From Campylobacter concisus (GTDB taxonomy: Bacteria; Campylobacterota; Campylobacteria; Campylobacterales; Campylobacteraceae): a DNA stretch of 64,000 nt. The position numbers and the translations under genes are program-made. Location of the stretch: positions 248,001 through 312,000 of the forward strand of contig NZ_CP060705.1 of the NCBI RefSeq assembly GCF_003048835.2. Reading direction: 5' to 3'. Of this stretch, positions 10,740 through 20,890 are shown one piece after another. The number at the start of each line of letters is the position of its first letter. The first letter of the stretch is position 1. Under the pieces are notes generated by a model that did no database searches, was not told where the DNA came from, and saw nothing but the letters and a program-made list of their open reading frames with translations.

Positions 10740-13700
10740 CTCTTATCTCCTTACTAAAACCTAAATTTATATCGCACTCTTTGATGATGGACACGGCTAG
10801 ATTATAGAGTTCGCCGCTGTCACCACTGCTTGCTAGTTTGCTTAAATTTATGAAAATTTCTTGATTATATTTACCTATATTTTTTATCTCATCTTCTATT
10901 TTTTGCTTTAGGCTTTGTGCTAGTTTGTCGTCTTGATTTAAATTTGCTATCACTTCATTTGCAAGCTCTTTTAGCACGACTAAGCCTTTAAAAAGCTCGA
11001 AATTTTCACTATTTTTATAGTCTTTTATGTGTAGATTAGGTCTTTCAAATTTAAATGAAGCAGCATCTTTTGCCAAAAGTGCCAATGAGAAAATGTTGCC
11101 TTGAAATTTATCAAATCCAAGACCAAGCAAAAACTCAAGCGTTCTTTTATCATCGATATTTTTTATAGTCGCATTTAGTCCAAATTTATCAGCCACAAAC
11201 CTTATCATATTTATGCTCTCAAGCGCCTCTTTTGAGCTGAAGATATGTTTGCAAAATTTATTATCTATGTTGAAGCGATTTGTTTTTAGCATGCCAAGAG
11301 CTTCGATCGAGCTTGAGTATGATGCAAAGTCATCAAGCGAGAAGTATATGCCAAGCTCTTTATACTTTCTAACATAAATTTCTAAAACTTCTAAATTTGT
11401 AGCCGTTGCAGCGTCGATAACGTCGATGATAAGCCCAGTTGGATCAAGGCTTTTATCCTCATCAAATATCGCTTTAAATTTATGCCAAAACTCCTGCGTA
11501 AAGAGCTTTTTAACGCTTAAATTTACGCGAACCTTTGCGCTTATGCCATTTTCTAGCCACATCTTTCTAGCTAAAAGCGCCTCTTTTATCGTAAATAAAG
11601 CGATATTGCTAGATGCGCTACTTGTCCTTATAAGTGGTAAAAAGTCGCTTGGGTAGATGATCTCGCCATCTTTTCTCCATCTAATCAGCGCTTCAAAACT
11701 TAAAGTCTCGCCCGTGCTAAAGCTGATCTCTGGCTGAAATTCTAAAAACATCTCGCCAGCGTCAAGCGCTTTTAAAATTTTTGAGCCATCTTCGTATTGG
11801 CTCTTAAAATAGACATCTTTTTTCGCATCAAATGTATAGCTTCTGTTTTTGCCACTTATCTTGGCTTGATACATCGCCCAGTCGGCTCTTTGTAGCACAT
11901 CATCGGCCCCAAGCTCACTATCAGCCAAGGCTATGCCTATGCTAGCGCTTGCTTTTAGTTTTAGCTCATCTATCTTTACTTCATCTGAAGCTAGCCTTAG
12001 CATATTTTGCGCTATCTCATAGACTTCACCTAAATTTTCGTAGTTTATAACGCCTACAAACTCATCTCCGCCTATTCTTGCAAAGATATTTTTGCCATTA
12101 AACATAGCGCCTATCTTTTCAGAGATAGCTACTAAAAATTTATCGCCTATTTGGTGACCAAAGTTGTCATTTATACCCTTAAAATCATCTATATCAAGGT
12201 AGATAACGGCTATTTTTTGTTCATTTTTTTGTATGAGAGAATTTAGCTTGTTGTAGAGTAAAAATCTATTTGGTAGCTTTGTGAGCGGATCGTGATATGC
12301 GATAAATTCTAGATATTTCTCATTTTGAGCTTCGTTATTTGCAAGCATTGCGAGCATGATGTAGCCAGTTCTTTTCTCGCTCGCATCGATAAGTGGTAAA
12401 ATTTCTATGACTTCAAGCTTGCTCTTATTTTTATTATTTTCACTCCAAACCTTACCACTCCATGAGCCACCGCTGTTTATAGTATCTATGATCTGGTGCT
12501 TTATATCGCTTAAGCCTTGCTTTATAAAGGTGATATCTTTTAGATATACACTATCTTTTGAGCCAGCACTTTCAAAAAATGTATCATTTGCATCAATGAC
12601 CTTTAGCTCCTCATCAAGCAAGATGACTTCTTCTTTGCTAAATGAGAAAATTTTTGCAAGCAGGTCTTGACAGACAAAGAAGCTATCTTCTAGGCTAAGG
12701 TCTTTTAGTGTGCCTTTTATCAAGCTTACTTCGCCAAATTCATCGTATTCAAGTGCTTTTGCTCTTAGTCTAAAGTGTAGAATTTCTTTATCTATGCTAT
12801 AAAGTTTGATATCTTTAATGTATGTTTGAGTGTCTCTTATACTCTCAAAAAAGCTATAAAAACTATCAAATTCATCGACAAAGACCGACTTTGCCTGCTC
12901 GAAATTTAGAGTGCTTTGCGTGCCAAGAACCTTGCTTAGCTCGTCTGAGATATTAAGCATGTCGCTTCTTTTATCCCAAGTAAAGACATTTGCTTCACTC
13001 GCCCAAAGCAGCGCCTTGTTCTCTTTGCTTTGTTTTTCAAATCTCTCTTGAAGCTTTAGCATATCGCTAAGATCGGTAAATGAGTAGATGACCTTTTGCT
13101 CGTCTGCATCGATAAATTTAGCCTTTATCTTAAATGGAATTTTCTTGCCATAAGCGTTTGTCATATTTGCTATGAAATTTAGCTCTTCATTTTTAAAGCT
13201 TGCTTGCAAAAAGGCTTTTTTGCTTGCTAGCACGGCAGCTTTAAAGCTATCAAAGTCTTCGCTTGCGATGATATCTTCTAAATTTATGAGACTTTGGCTT
13301 TGGATATTAAAAATTCTCTCGACATTGTTTGTGCTTTGGATGATCAAAAATGGCTCTTTTGCTGAAGCGATAGCGATAACATTTGGCGATAAAAAGATGT
13401 AGCTTTTGATGATATCGTCATTTCTTTGCGTCATCTTTTCTTGAGTGATATCCTTTATAAGTATGAAATTTAGCCTTGTGTTTTCTAGCTCAAAGCTACT
13501 TTGGGTTACTAAAACATCGATTATTTCACCGTTTTTACGCCTTAGCTTAGCCTCGTATGATAGATTATTATTGATAGCGTTTTTTCTATCTTCTGTTAAA
13601 TTCTTAGACTCATCTTCAAGAAGTTCTTTTATATTTAGATCCGCTACGTCATTTTTTTTGTAGCCTAGTTTTTCTAAAAGAGCGTTGCTAATGTCTGTGA

Positions 13701-14817
13701 TGACGCCAGTATAAGCGTCAAAGACCACGATCTTTAAAAAGCTCTTTTCAAAGACATAGCCAAATCTACTCTCGTAGCTTTGTGCTGTCTCGTAAGCTTT
13801 ATCTCTATCTTCGTAGAGTTTTTTGATGCTGTTATTTAGCATGATAAATTCTTTTACGTCAAAGTCCTCATCAGTTGGCTTGCTTTTATCTGTCGCAAAA
13901 AGAGCGATCCTGGTAAATGGAGAGAGAATTTTGTCTTTTATATATGAGTTGTCGCGTAGCCAAAGTATGCTAAATGCTACAAAGCAGAAGAACGAAAGCA
14001 CGACTAGAACTAGCTGGATAAAGATCTGAAGCTGCCTGCTAGAGCCTGTTATGACAAATAGCTTTTGCTCTTCTAGGTAGCTGATTTTGTAAAAATTCAT
14101 ATCCTTTAGCATAAAAATGATCTTGTCACTTTTAAACTCGCCACCTTGTGAGATGTATTTATTAAAGTCCTCTTTTATAAATTTTTTATAAAACTCATCT
14201 CTTGAGAGGTTGCCGTCTTTATCAACCAAAAAGACGTATGCGCCAAAATTTTTGTTATAACTTGTATCGACTCTGTTTTTTAAAAGATTGTGACTTAGTT
14301 GAACAAGAATTTTATTGCCATTTTTTAGCCCATAAGCTATGTAGATATCTTTAAAGCGTCTATTTTTATAAAATCTATCAGAGAGCCTAAACTCGCCCTC
14401 TTTGATATCTGAAAACCATGCGATATCGTAGTCGTGTAGTTCTAAAGCACTGTCAAATTTACGCTCGTAAAGCAAAGAGTTATCTTTTGCTATCACGTAA
14501 AAAGCGGCGTAGAATTTACTTATAATAGTATTTTCATAAAACGGCTCTATGCCGTTTGCAATGAGTCTTGCCTTTGTGGAGATGTTATCTTTTACATCTG
14601 AAAATGCGTTGGTGATATTGTTTTTAGTGATTAAATTTAGCGTTGAAATTTCATATTTTATGTCGTTTATGCCAGCAAATATGACAAAGAGTGCAAGAAA
14701 GATGAAGGCAAAAAGAAGTAGTGCTATCTTTACATAGAACCTCTTAAAAATCTGCAAAATTGGTTTAGCGCTATTTTTTTGCATTAAATTTAAGCCTCGC
14801 TTTTTAAAACTAGCCAT
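10732..14817 (-). CDS. Large membrane PAS-GGDEF-EAL protein (cyclic-di-GMP sensor or diguanylate cyclase)
   Basis: A 1361-residue inner-membrane protein. It has TM1 near 29-49, a periplasmic sensor region to about 265, TM2 near 266-288 and several PAS-like cytoplasmic domains. A GGDEF domain has an intact GGDEF box near 915, and an EAL domain lies at about 1020-1260. The inhibitory RxxD site before GGDEF is absent. In the EAL domain the EAL and DD motifs remain, but ELTE-like reads IDVID, the KID Lys is Asn (FNID) and AEGVE reads IKNID. Hydrolysis is therefore unlikely, and a cyclase with a dead or binding EAL is inferred. The ATG at 14784 (residue 12) has a better ribosome site than 14817. 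It heads the hisZ-purA operon. Confidence 0.88.
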
Positions 14818-14880
14818 GATTTTAACGCAAATTTACTTTTTTTAGCTTATAAAATGCCTTTTTGTTTAAATTTAAATAGA

Positions 14881-14901
14881 CACAGGGCGTTTTGCCCCGT
14901 G
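14881..14901 (-). terminator. Hairpin at the end of the nitroreductase gene
   Basis: CACAGGGC and GCCCCGTG pair with one mismatch around a GTTTT loop just beyond the nitroreductase stop. The downstream minus-strand sequence is AT-rich but has no long T-run. Confidence 0.45.
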
Positions 14902-14903
14902 AG

Positions 14904-15527
14904 TTAGTAGATCCAAGTAACTACTTCAGATCTTTGTCTGCGGTATTTTTCAGGCTGTGGGTTTAAGCGGTAGCCAAATGGCACTACGATAGCCACTCTT
15001 TGCTCGCTCTCATCAAGACCTAAAATTTCATTTAAAGCGTGTCTGTCAAAGCCTTCCATCGGGCAGCTATCTATGCCAAGGCTAGCGGCTGCGTTCATCA
15101 TATTTGTCGCAGCTATCATGCACTGCTCGTGCGACCACTGAAAGGTTAGCTCGTCGTCATTTTTGAAATTTGATAGTAGAAAAAATTTCTGCCTCGCAGC
15201 GATAGCTTCAATATTTTTGTCGGCTCTTCTAGCGATCATTTTATCGATATAGCTACTACCAACTTTTACCTCTTTGATCTTTGCTAAAATGACAACCAAA
15301 TGCGAGCAAGAGGTGATTTGCACTTGGTTCCACGAAACAGCTTTTATCTTCTCTCTAAGCTCTTTATTTTGCACGACCAAAAAGTCCCACTGCTCAAGGC
15401 CAGTCGAGCTTGGGCTTAGTCTGCCAGCCTCTAGTATAAAGTCAAACTCGCCAGCGCTGATCTTTTTGCTCTCATCAAAAATTTTGCAAGCGTGACGAAA
15501 TTTTAAAATTTCAAGATAGTTCATCAT
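14904..15527 (-). CDS. NAD(P)H-dependent nitroreductase (RdxA/NfsB-like)
   Basis: A 207-residue FMN-dependent nitroreductase. Visible are the FMN-phosphate Arg region (RHACKIFDESKKIS), RLSPSSTGLEQWDF (the SPSS flavin loop), the ANMMNAAASLGIDSCPMEGFD segment and the C-terminal VPFGYRLNPQPEKYR. The subgroup includes H. pylori RdxA, which activates metronidazole. MM at the N-terminus leaves two adjacent starts. It stands alone, without an operon partner. Confidence 0.88.
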   Translation of the reverse strand: MMNYLEILKFRHACKIFDESKKISAGEFDFILEAGRLSPSSTGLEQWDFLVVQNKELREKIKAVSWNQVQITSCSHLVVILAKIKEVKVGSSYIDKMIARRADKNIEAIAARQKFFLLSNFKNDDELTFQWSHEQCMIAATNMMNAAASLGIDSCPMEGFDRHALNEILGLDESEQRVAIVVPFGYRLNPQPEKYRRQRSEVVTWIY

Positions 15528-15606
15528 ATCTCCTTTGTTAAATTTCTTGACATTATAAAGCGACTAGGTAAATTAAAAGAAATTTAGCCAGGCTTTAGCT
15601 GGCCTT

Positions 15607-15628
15607 AAAATAGGCTAAATTTAGCCTA
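15607..15628 (-). terminator. Terminator of yedF-selD
   Basis: A perfect inverted repeat, TAGGCTA/TAGCCTA around AATT (15611-15628), lies three bases beyond the selD stop and is followed on the minus strand by TTTTAA. A second 5-bp hairpin (GCCAG/CTGGC, 15587-15603) sits just beyond. Confidence 0.65.
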
Positions 15629-15631
15629 GAG

Positions 15632-16654
15632 TTAGTTTAAAAATATATCAAACTCGCCTTTTTGGACCGTTTGTGCGATGATGGCTGAGCGCTCATAACC
15701 AACCTCTTTTAGGCGCTTTAGAGCTAGGCTCGCATCGTTCTCGCTAACAGCTAGCAAAAGTCCGCCAGAAGTTTGCGCGTCAAAGAGCACGATATCAGCC
15801 TCTTTGCTCACAAAATGCTTTGCAAATTCGCGGTTTTTGTAGCTTCCCTCTGGGATGATGCCCATATCGGCAAACTCTTTCGCGCTTGCGATCACTGGCA
15901 CATCTTTTTCAAAGACATTAAAGCTGATCTTATCGTTTAACATCTCGCTTAAATGCCCTAAAAATCCAAATCCAGTCACATCGGTTGCCGCATAAACTTT
16001 GATGCCACTTAGTGCTTTTAGAGCGTAGAAATTTAGCTGAGCCATGATGCCTGCGACCTCATTTATCTGCTCCATGCTCAGTAGATCAGCCTTGATCGCT
16101 GTGCTTAAGATGCCACTGCCAAGAGGCTTTGTAAGGATCAAAACGTTACCAACTTCTGCTGTGTTGTTTGCCCAGAAATTTTTAGGATCTACCTTGCCAG
16201 TCGCGCTTAGTCCATAATACATCTGCTGCGTCTCTATCGTGTGTCCGCCAACGATGACGCCGCCACACTCTCTTACTTTATCGGCTCCACCTTGCAAAAT
16301 TTCACCTAAAATTTCAGGTGCAAGGTTGCAGCTATCAAAGCCCACGATATTTAGAGCGTTTATCACCTCGCCACCCATTGCAAAGACGTCGCTTAGGCTA
16401 TTTGCAGCAGCGATCTGACCGTAGATAAATGGGTCATTGACTACTGGCGTGATAAAGTCAAGCGTCTGAACTAGTGCAAGATCGTCCGAGAGCTTGAAAA
16501 CGCTCGCATCTTCGTTTGAGCCGATGCTTGAGAGCAGGTTTGGATGAGATAAATTTAAACTACTAATCGTTTTGTGAAGACCCGACGGGTCAAGCTTAGC
16601 AGCTCAACCAGCGGCTTTAACGAACTGCGTAAGCTTTTTGTCGTGATAGATCAT
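15632..16654 (-). CDS. selD: Selenide, water dikinase, a selenoprotein with in-frame TGA at codon 17
   Basis: SelD makes selenophosphate from selenide and ATP for selenocysteine synthesis. Reading from the ATG at 16654 through a TGA at 16606-16604 gives 340 residues. The region is KAAG-U-AAKLDPSG, with U at 17 and Lys at 20, exactly the positions of catalytic Cys17 and Lys20 in E. coli SelD. Downstream is normal SelD (SLNLSHPNLLSSIG, TPVVNDPFIYGQIAAANSLSDVFAMGG, GGHTIETQQMYYGLSATG). The TGA is followed by a hairpin of the bacterial SECIS type. The ATG overlaps the yedF stop (ATGA). Gene callers that treat TGA as stop place the start at an internal Met near 16378, which truncates the ATP-binding glycine-rich N-terminus. 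Confidence 0.95.
16579..16606 (-). promoter_or_regulatory. Selenocysteine TGA codon and bacterial SECIS hairpin of selD
   Basis: The Sec codon TGA (minus strand, 16606-16604) is followed after 12 bases by GACCC-GTC-GGGTC, a perfect 5-bp stem with a 3-base loop starting with G (16591-16579). The apical loop begins 17 bases after the TGA. The bacterial SECIS model asks for a small loop with an early G roughly 16-37 bases after the codon, so this fits. It would bind SelB to insert selenocysteine. Confidence 0.8.
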
Positions 16655-17253
16655 AGTTTGATTTGCTCGTGAGTTGAGAGTATGTCGATGATCTCATAAG
16701 CGTTTGAAATTTCGCCAACTGCAAGATCGCTCACTAGTTTATAAGCCTCCAAGCAGCTTCCGCAGCTTAAAATTTGAACGCCAGTAGCTTCAAGATCTTT
16801 AAGTGGCTTAAAGCTTGGATGTGCGCGGTTTGTGGTCATCTTAACGGCGTTATTTACGCAGATGATTATCTTTGGTTTTTTCTCTACTTGAAGAAGTGCG
16901 CCTAGAAATTTTGATAGCAAATTTATGCCAACTTCGCCGCTACCTGCGCGCTCTTCGTTTAGATAGAGCACTTTTTCGTTTTTTGGTGTTATATCGCAGA
17001 CAAATTCGTCAAAATTTGTAAGCTCAAGTGCGCTTTTGCCCTTGATGGCTAAAATTTTAGTCTCATTGCTGCTGCTTTCTAGGCTAAATTCTATATTTTG
17101 ATTTTTTAAAAATCTTGAGATATTTTCTTTTGGAGCTAGGGCATTTACGATGATCTCTAGGCTCTCTCCCTCATTTAAACCCTCAAGCGCGTTTTTAGTC
17201 ATGATGACTGGTTTTGGGCACTCTAAATTTCTGCAATCAATTGTTCTTGTCAT
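16651..17253 (-). CDS. yedF: Sulfurtransferase-like selenium metabolism protein YedF
   Basis: A 200-residue two-domain protein. The N-terminus is a TusA/SirA domain with the CPKP motif (DCRNLECPKPVIMTKNAL). The C-terminus, from about 90, is a DsrE-like domain with a Cys pair in ILSCGSCLEAYKL. YedF proteins accompany selD in selenium-using bacteria and may deliver reduced selenium to SelD. The coupling is direct here: the stop overlaps the selD ATG. In some species the first CPxP Cys is selenocysteine; here it is Cys. Confidence 0.9.
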   Translation of the reverse strand: MTRTIDCRNLECPKPVIMTKNALEGLNEGESLEIIVNALAPKENISRFLKNQNIEFSLESSSNETKILAIKGKSALELTNFDEFVCDITPKNEKVLYLNEERAGSGEVGINLLSKFLGALLQVEKKPKIIICVNNAVKMTTNRAHPSFKPLKDLEATGVQILSCGSCLEAYKLVSDLAVGEISNAYEIIDILSTHEQIKL

Positions 17254-17368
17254 TGTTTTTCCTTTGTGATTAGTATTTCAAACCTTGAAACTGATTTTGG
17301 ATTATAGCTAAAAAATATTAATTTTTTAAAAGGATTTGTGCTGTGAAATTTGCTATAAAAGAGAGTTT

Positions 17369-17391
17369 GACCCTGCGTAAGTCGCAAGGTC
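17369..17391 (-). terminator. Hairpin after fdhC
   Basis: GACC-x-TGCG and CGCA-x-GGTC pair with one mismatch around a 5-base loop, directly downstream of the fdhC stop on the minus strand. CTCTCTTTT follows a few bases later, giving a modest T-rich tail. Confidence 0.5.
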
Positions 17392-17399
17392 AAGGCTAG

Positions 17400-18347
17400 T
17401 TATTTTAAATTTGTGTAAGATTTTTCGTAGTCAGATACTGGGATTTTGTTTTCCTTAACAAGCTCTTGATACCAGTAGTGGTGAAGTACATAAACCTCTT
17501 CTTCTTCTTTGTATCCAGTGACCATTGACCAGATAGCGCCATGTATAGCGATCGCAGCCATATAGATATGAACTAAGAAAAATACCGCACAGACGATGCC
17601 AAGGCAGTTGTGGATAACTACGCTATATCTTAAAAGATCGATTTGAGAGATACCAAACCAACTAGCAACTGCTGGCTCTTTAATATCCATGAAATACATG
17701 ATCGCACCAGTGATGATCATCACGATACCACCAGGGATAGCGATCCAGTACCATGCCTTTTGACCAGCGTTAAATTTGCCAGCTGGGACTGGTTTTTTCT
17801 TCTTTGATAGATAACCACCAACTATCATCATCCATCTGATGTCATAAACAGCTGGAAGCATTCTGATAGTCCAAGCAAATAACATAGGAAGCACAGAAAT
17901 AGCAAATATAATAGTCGCTATATCGTGCAAGTATCTACAGAAACGCACAAATGTGCCACCACCAAGCTCTGCACCCCACATGATGATGATGCCAGTTGGC
18001 ACTAAGATGATCCAAGAGATCGCAGCTAAGCCGTGAGCTATACGTTCGATCAGTGAAAACGCAAATACTTTTTTGCCATCGTGACTAAAGTGTTTTGGTC
18101 CGATGATCAAGAAGTGTAGCACGAACGCGCCGATAACAGCTAAAATGATAGAAAGTGCAGCTATCGCGAAGTAGTCGTTTCCTTGTATAAAAGTAAATAT
18201 CGGGCCCCAGCCATGCTCATAAGGCTTGATATTTTCTATCCTCTGTGCTGCCCAAATGGTGCTGTCAAATTGATTGACGCCAGTTGGTCCTTCAATGGCC
18301 ATTGCCGCAACGGACAATGTAAAAAGTAGAGTAAGAATTCTCGTCAT
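17400..18347 (-). CDS. fdhC: Formate dehydrogenase cytochrome b subunit
   Basis: A 315-residue membrane cytochrome b of the FdhC/FdnI type. A signal-like N-terminus (MTRILTLLFTLSVAAMA) precedes several hydrophobic helices. His residues suited to heme ligation occur in ALIERIAHGLAAISW, RYLHDIATI, YSVVIHNCLGIV and FFLVHIYMAAIAIHGAIW. It would anchor the periplasmic molybdo/tungsto-seleno enzyme and pass electrons to menaquinone. No fdhA or fdhB is adjacent; upstream is a divergent intergenic region. The neighbouring selD-yedF fits a selenocysteine-containing FdhA encoded elsewhere. Confidence 0.85.
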   Translation of the reverse strand: MTRILTLLFTLSVAAMAIEGPTGVNQFDSTIWAAQRIENIKPYEHGWGPIFTFIQGNDYFAIAALSIILAVIGAFVLHFLIIGPKHFSHDGKKVFAFSLIERIAHGLAAISWIILVPTGIIIMWGAELGGGTFVRFCRYLHDIATIIFAISVLPMLFAWTIRMLPAVYDIRWMMIVGGYLSKKKKPVPAGKFNAGQKAWYWIAIPGGIVMIITGAIMYFMDIKEPAVASWFGISQIDLLRYSVVIHNCLGIVCAVFFLVHIYMAAIAIHGAIWSMVTGYKEEEEVYVLHHYWYQELVKENKIPVSDYEKSYTNLK

Positions 18348-18745
18348 TTTATTCCTTTATTTGCTAAAGCTTAAATGATTTAAGCTTTGGTTAAATATGC
18401 TAAAATCACACAGCTATGCCGTTTTGTGGCTATTATATCAGAGCTAATCACAAGCAAACCTTAGCAAAAAAGATTACTAAAATTTTTATAAAAAATATTT
18501 AAGTTTTGTTAATTTTGATAAACGCTGATATAAATTTTGAGCAGTAAAAATCTCAATTTTTTACCTAAAAACGTGGTTAAATTCAAAGTTTAGAAATGGT
18601 GCTAGATAAATTTGAATATTTTTATCAAAAGCTAATGCTTTATAAATTTAGCTTTTTAGCTCAAAATACCTTATTAAATTTATATTTTCTAAAAATTGAA
18701 TTAAAATATCAAAAGCATTTTAGATCTCTATTAAAAGGCGAAGCA
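18348..18745. other. AT-rich divergent intergenic region between fdhC and a DJ-1/PfpI gene
   Basis: About 400 bases without a convincing gene. A plus-strand frame from 18596 is open and in phase with the DJ-1/PfpI gene, but its residues are low-complexity and not family-like, so it is treated as leader. The region presumably holds two divergent promoters; I could not fix a single -10 box. Confidence 0.5.
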
Positions 18746-19342
18746 ATGGACATTTACGCTATTATCTTTGATGACTACGAGGCGCTTGATCTTATGGGGC
18801 CGGTGGAGTTTTTAACTAGAGTTGGTGAGCTAAATTTAAATTTTGTTTCATTTGAAGGCGGAGCAAAAAGAAGCAAGCAAGGCTTTGAAATAAAGACAAA
18901 AAAGCTTGCCAAAATGCCAAAAGATGGCGTCTTCCTGCTTCCTGGAGGTCAGGGCACAAGGGCGCTTGTAAATGATAGTGGGTTTATTTTGAGACTTAAA
19001 GAGTGTGTTTTGGCATCTAAATTTTGCCTAAGTGTATGCACTGGCTCGGCGCTCATCGCTCGCACTGGAGAGCTTGACGGACTAAAAGCCACATCAAATA
19101 AAAGATCGCTTGAGTGGGTAAAAAGTTGCGGCAAGGCGGTAAAATGGCAAGAGCGCGCTAGGTGGGTGAGGGCAGGTAAGTTTTACACAGCTTCAGGCGT
19201 GGCTGCTGGCATGGATATGGCGCTTGGTTTTATCAGCGATCATTTTGGCAAGGAGCTAGCCCAAAATATCGCAAACGAGACTGAATACAACTGGCAAAAA
19301 AGCTCAAAGATAGATAAATTTGCCAAAATTTATGGGTATTAA
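18746..19342 (+). CDS. DJ-1/PfpI family protein
   Basis: A 198-residue single-domain DJ-1/PfpI protein. The nucleophile elbow is visible as CLSVCTGSALIARTG, with the central Cys, and the glycine-rich LLPGGQGTRAL loop precedes it. The pattern VRAGKFYTASGVAAGMDMALG is typical of the intracellular ThiJ/inhI-like subgroup (isonitrile hydratase-like or AraC-associated amidase-like). The start at 18746 was chosen because MDIYAIIFDDYEALDL begins the first beta strand and an AAAGGCGAAG site precedes it. The substrate is unknown. Confidence 0.8.
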   Translation: MDIYAIIFDDYEALDLMGPVEFLTRVGELNLNFVSFEGGAKRSKQGFEIKTKKLAKMPKDGVFLLPGGQGTRALVNDSGFILRLKECVLASKFCLSVCTGSALIARTGELDGLKATSNKRSLEWVKSCGKAVKWQERARWVRAGKFYTASGVAAGMDMALGFISDHFGKELAQNIANETEYNWQKSSKIDKFAKIYGY

Positions 19343-19666
19343 ATTTAAAGCGGTTTGCGGTTTTTAGTAAATTAAATTTAGTGATGTAGCTTTAAATTTA
19401 AAGTAGTTTATAGCTCACAGAACTAGCTAGAAATTCGCCAAATTCGGCGAGTTTAAATTTTAAAATAAAAATATCTTTGCCAAAAATGCCACTAAGATAA
19501 ATTTGTATAAATTAAATTTAGCCCATCTTTTCATATTAAATACAAATCCAAAAAGTTTTAGAGCTTAAATTTAGGTGGCAGTTCAAATGCATTTTGGCAA
19601 AATTTGCAAGGCAGATAAATTTGACCTAAATTTAAAAAGCCAAATTTACCTTCAAAAAGCAAAATT
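19343..19666. other. Intergenic stretch without recognisable genes
   Basis: About 320 bases dominated by repeated TAAATTTA-like words between two convergent genes. No frame with plausible protein, no RNA gene and no convincing terminator was seen. Confidence 0.5.
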
Positions 19667-20806
19667 CTAGTTTCTACGCCTATACTCTTCGTAGTCTAGC
19701 TCGCGGATCATTTTAACCTTGCCATTTTCTTTTAGAAGCAGAAGATCAGGTAGTTTTATGCCGTTAAATGTCGTATTTTTCACGATCGTGTAGTGAATTT
19801 GATCTTCAAAGATGACTCGGTCGCCGATTTTTAGCTCGCTATCAAATTTATACTCCGCATCGCCCGCTTCAAGCCCCACTATATCGCCAGCTAGGCAGGT
19901 ATTGCCGCCAAATCTATAAGCGAATTTGCCATTTTCGCTCTCGCCCCTAACGGCTGGTCGGTAGGGCATTAGCACAGTATCTGGCATGTGTGCCTCGGCT
20001 GAAGTGTCAAGTATGGCGATATCTTTCTCGTTATGCACGATGTCAAGCACGCTACTTATCAAAAAGCCAGTCTGCCAGCCCACAGCCTCGCCAGGCTCCA
20101 GATAGACCTCCACGCCGTACTTCTCGCGGAAACGCTTAATTATCTTTATAAGCAGCTCCACGTCGTAATCAGCCCTCGTGATGTGGTGGCCGCCGCCCAT
20201 ATTTATCCACTTCATCTTTGGTATAAACTCGCCAAATTTCTCCTCAAACGCCTCCAGCACGACCTGCAAGCTGCTAGCACTCTCCTCGCAAAGCGCGTGA
20301 AAATGAAGCCCTGTGATGCCTTCAAGAAGCTCAGGCTTAAAATTTGCCCTTGTAATGCCAAGTCTGCTAAATTTACCGCATGGGTTGTAGCTATCAGTTG
20401 GTGCAAGTGAGACCTCTGGATTGACCCGCAGACCGCAGATGACGCCATTTTGCAAGGCTTTGTCTTTAAACTTTTGCCACTGCGCAAAAGAGTTAAATGT
20501 GATGTGTTTTGAAATTTTTAAAATTTCATCAAAATCCTCATCTTTAAAGGCTGGACTATACGTGTGGATCTCGCCTTTTACGTATTCGCTGGCAAATTTA
20601 GCCTCGTGAAGCCCACTGCAAGTCGCTCCATCAAGATATGAGCCCACCATATCCATCACTCCGCTAAATGCAAAACCCTTAAGAGCTACTAAAATTTTAG
20701 CTCCACTTTGCTCTTTTACATACTTTAAAAGCTCCAAATTTTTACGTACTTTGGCCTCTTCGCAGACGTAGGCTGGGGTTTTTATGCTTTTTAAAATTTC
20801 GTTCAT
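19667..20806 (-). CDS. nspC: Carboxynorspermidine decarboxylase
   Basis: A 379-residue PLP-dependent fold III (alanine racemase-like) decarboxylase. The PLP Lys is in AKILVALKGFAF near the N-terminus. The substrate-binding His/Glu region is HFHALCEESA, the Gly-rich phosphate loop is WINMGGGHHITRADYD, and EPGEAVGW and the C-terminal GNTCLAGDIVG Cys are also present. NspC makes norspermidine or spermidine by the carboxynorspermidine route used by Campylobacter in place of SpeE. Its location next to moaD-moaE matches C. jejuni. Confidence 0.92.
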   Translation of the reverse strand: MNEILKSIKTPAYVCEEAKVRKNLELLKYVKEQSGAKILVALKGFAFSGVMDMVGSYLDGATCSGLHEAKFASEYVKGEIHTYSPAFKDEDFDEILKISKHITFNSFAQWQKFKDKALQNGVICGLRVNPEVSLAPTDSYNPCGKFSRLGITRANFKPELLEGITGLHFHALCEESASSLQVVLEAFEEKFGEFIPKMKWINMGGGHHITRADYDVELLIKIIKRFREKYGVEVYLEPGEAVGWQTGFLISSVLDIVHNEKDIAILDTSAEAHMPDTVLMPYRPAVRGESENGKFAYRFGGNTCLAGDIVGLEAGDAEYKFDSELKIGDRVIFEDQIHYTIVKNTTFNGIKLPDLLLLKENGKVKMIRELDYEEYRRRN

Positions 20807-20890
20807 TTTCTTTCTCTTTTGTAAATTTTCAAATAAGTATATCTAAATTTATTTTTAAGTAAAATCAGCAAAAATTTCAAAGGATAAAAT

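Noticed and set aside
16590-16620. Apparent frameshift or stop codon making selD a pseudogene
   Set aside because: The TGA sits at the catalytic Sec/Cys position, the downstream frame is intact SelD and a suitable hairpin follows. Selenocysteine readthrough explains it.
18596-18745. Longer N-terminus for the DJ-1/PfpI protein
   Set aside because: The extra 50 residues are Lys/Leu/Phe-rich, unlike the family, and a better start with ribosome site exists at 18746.
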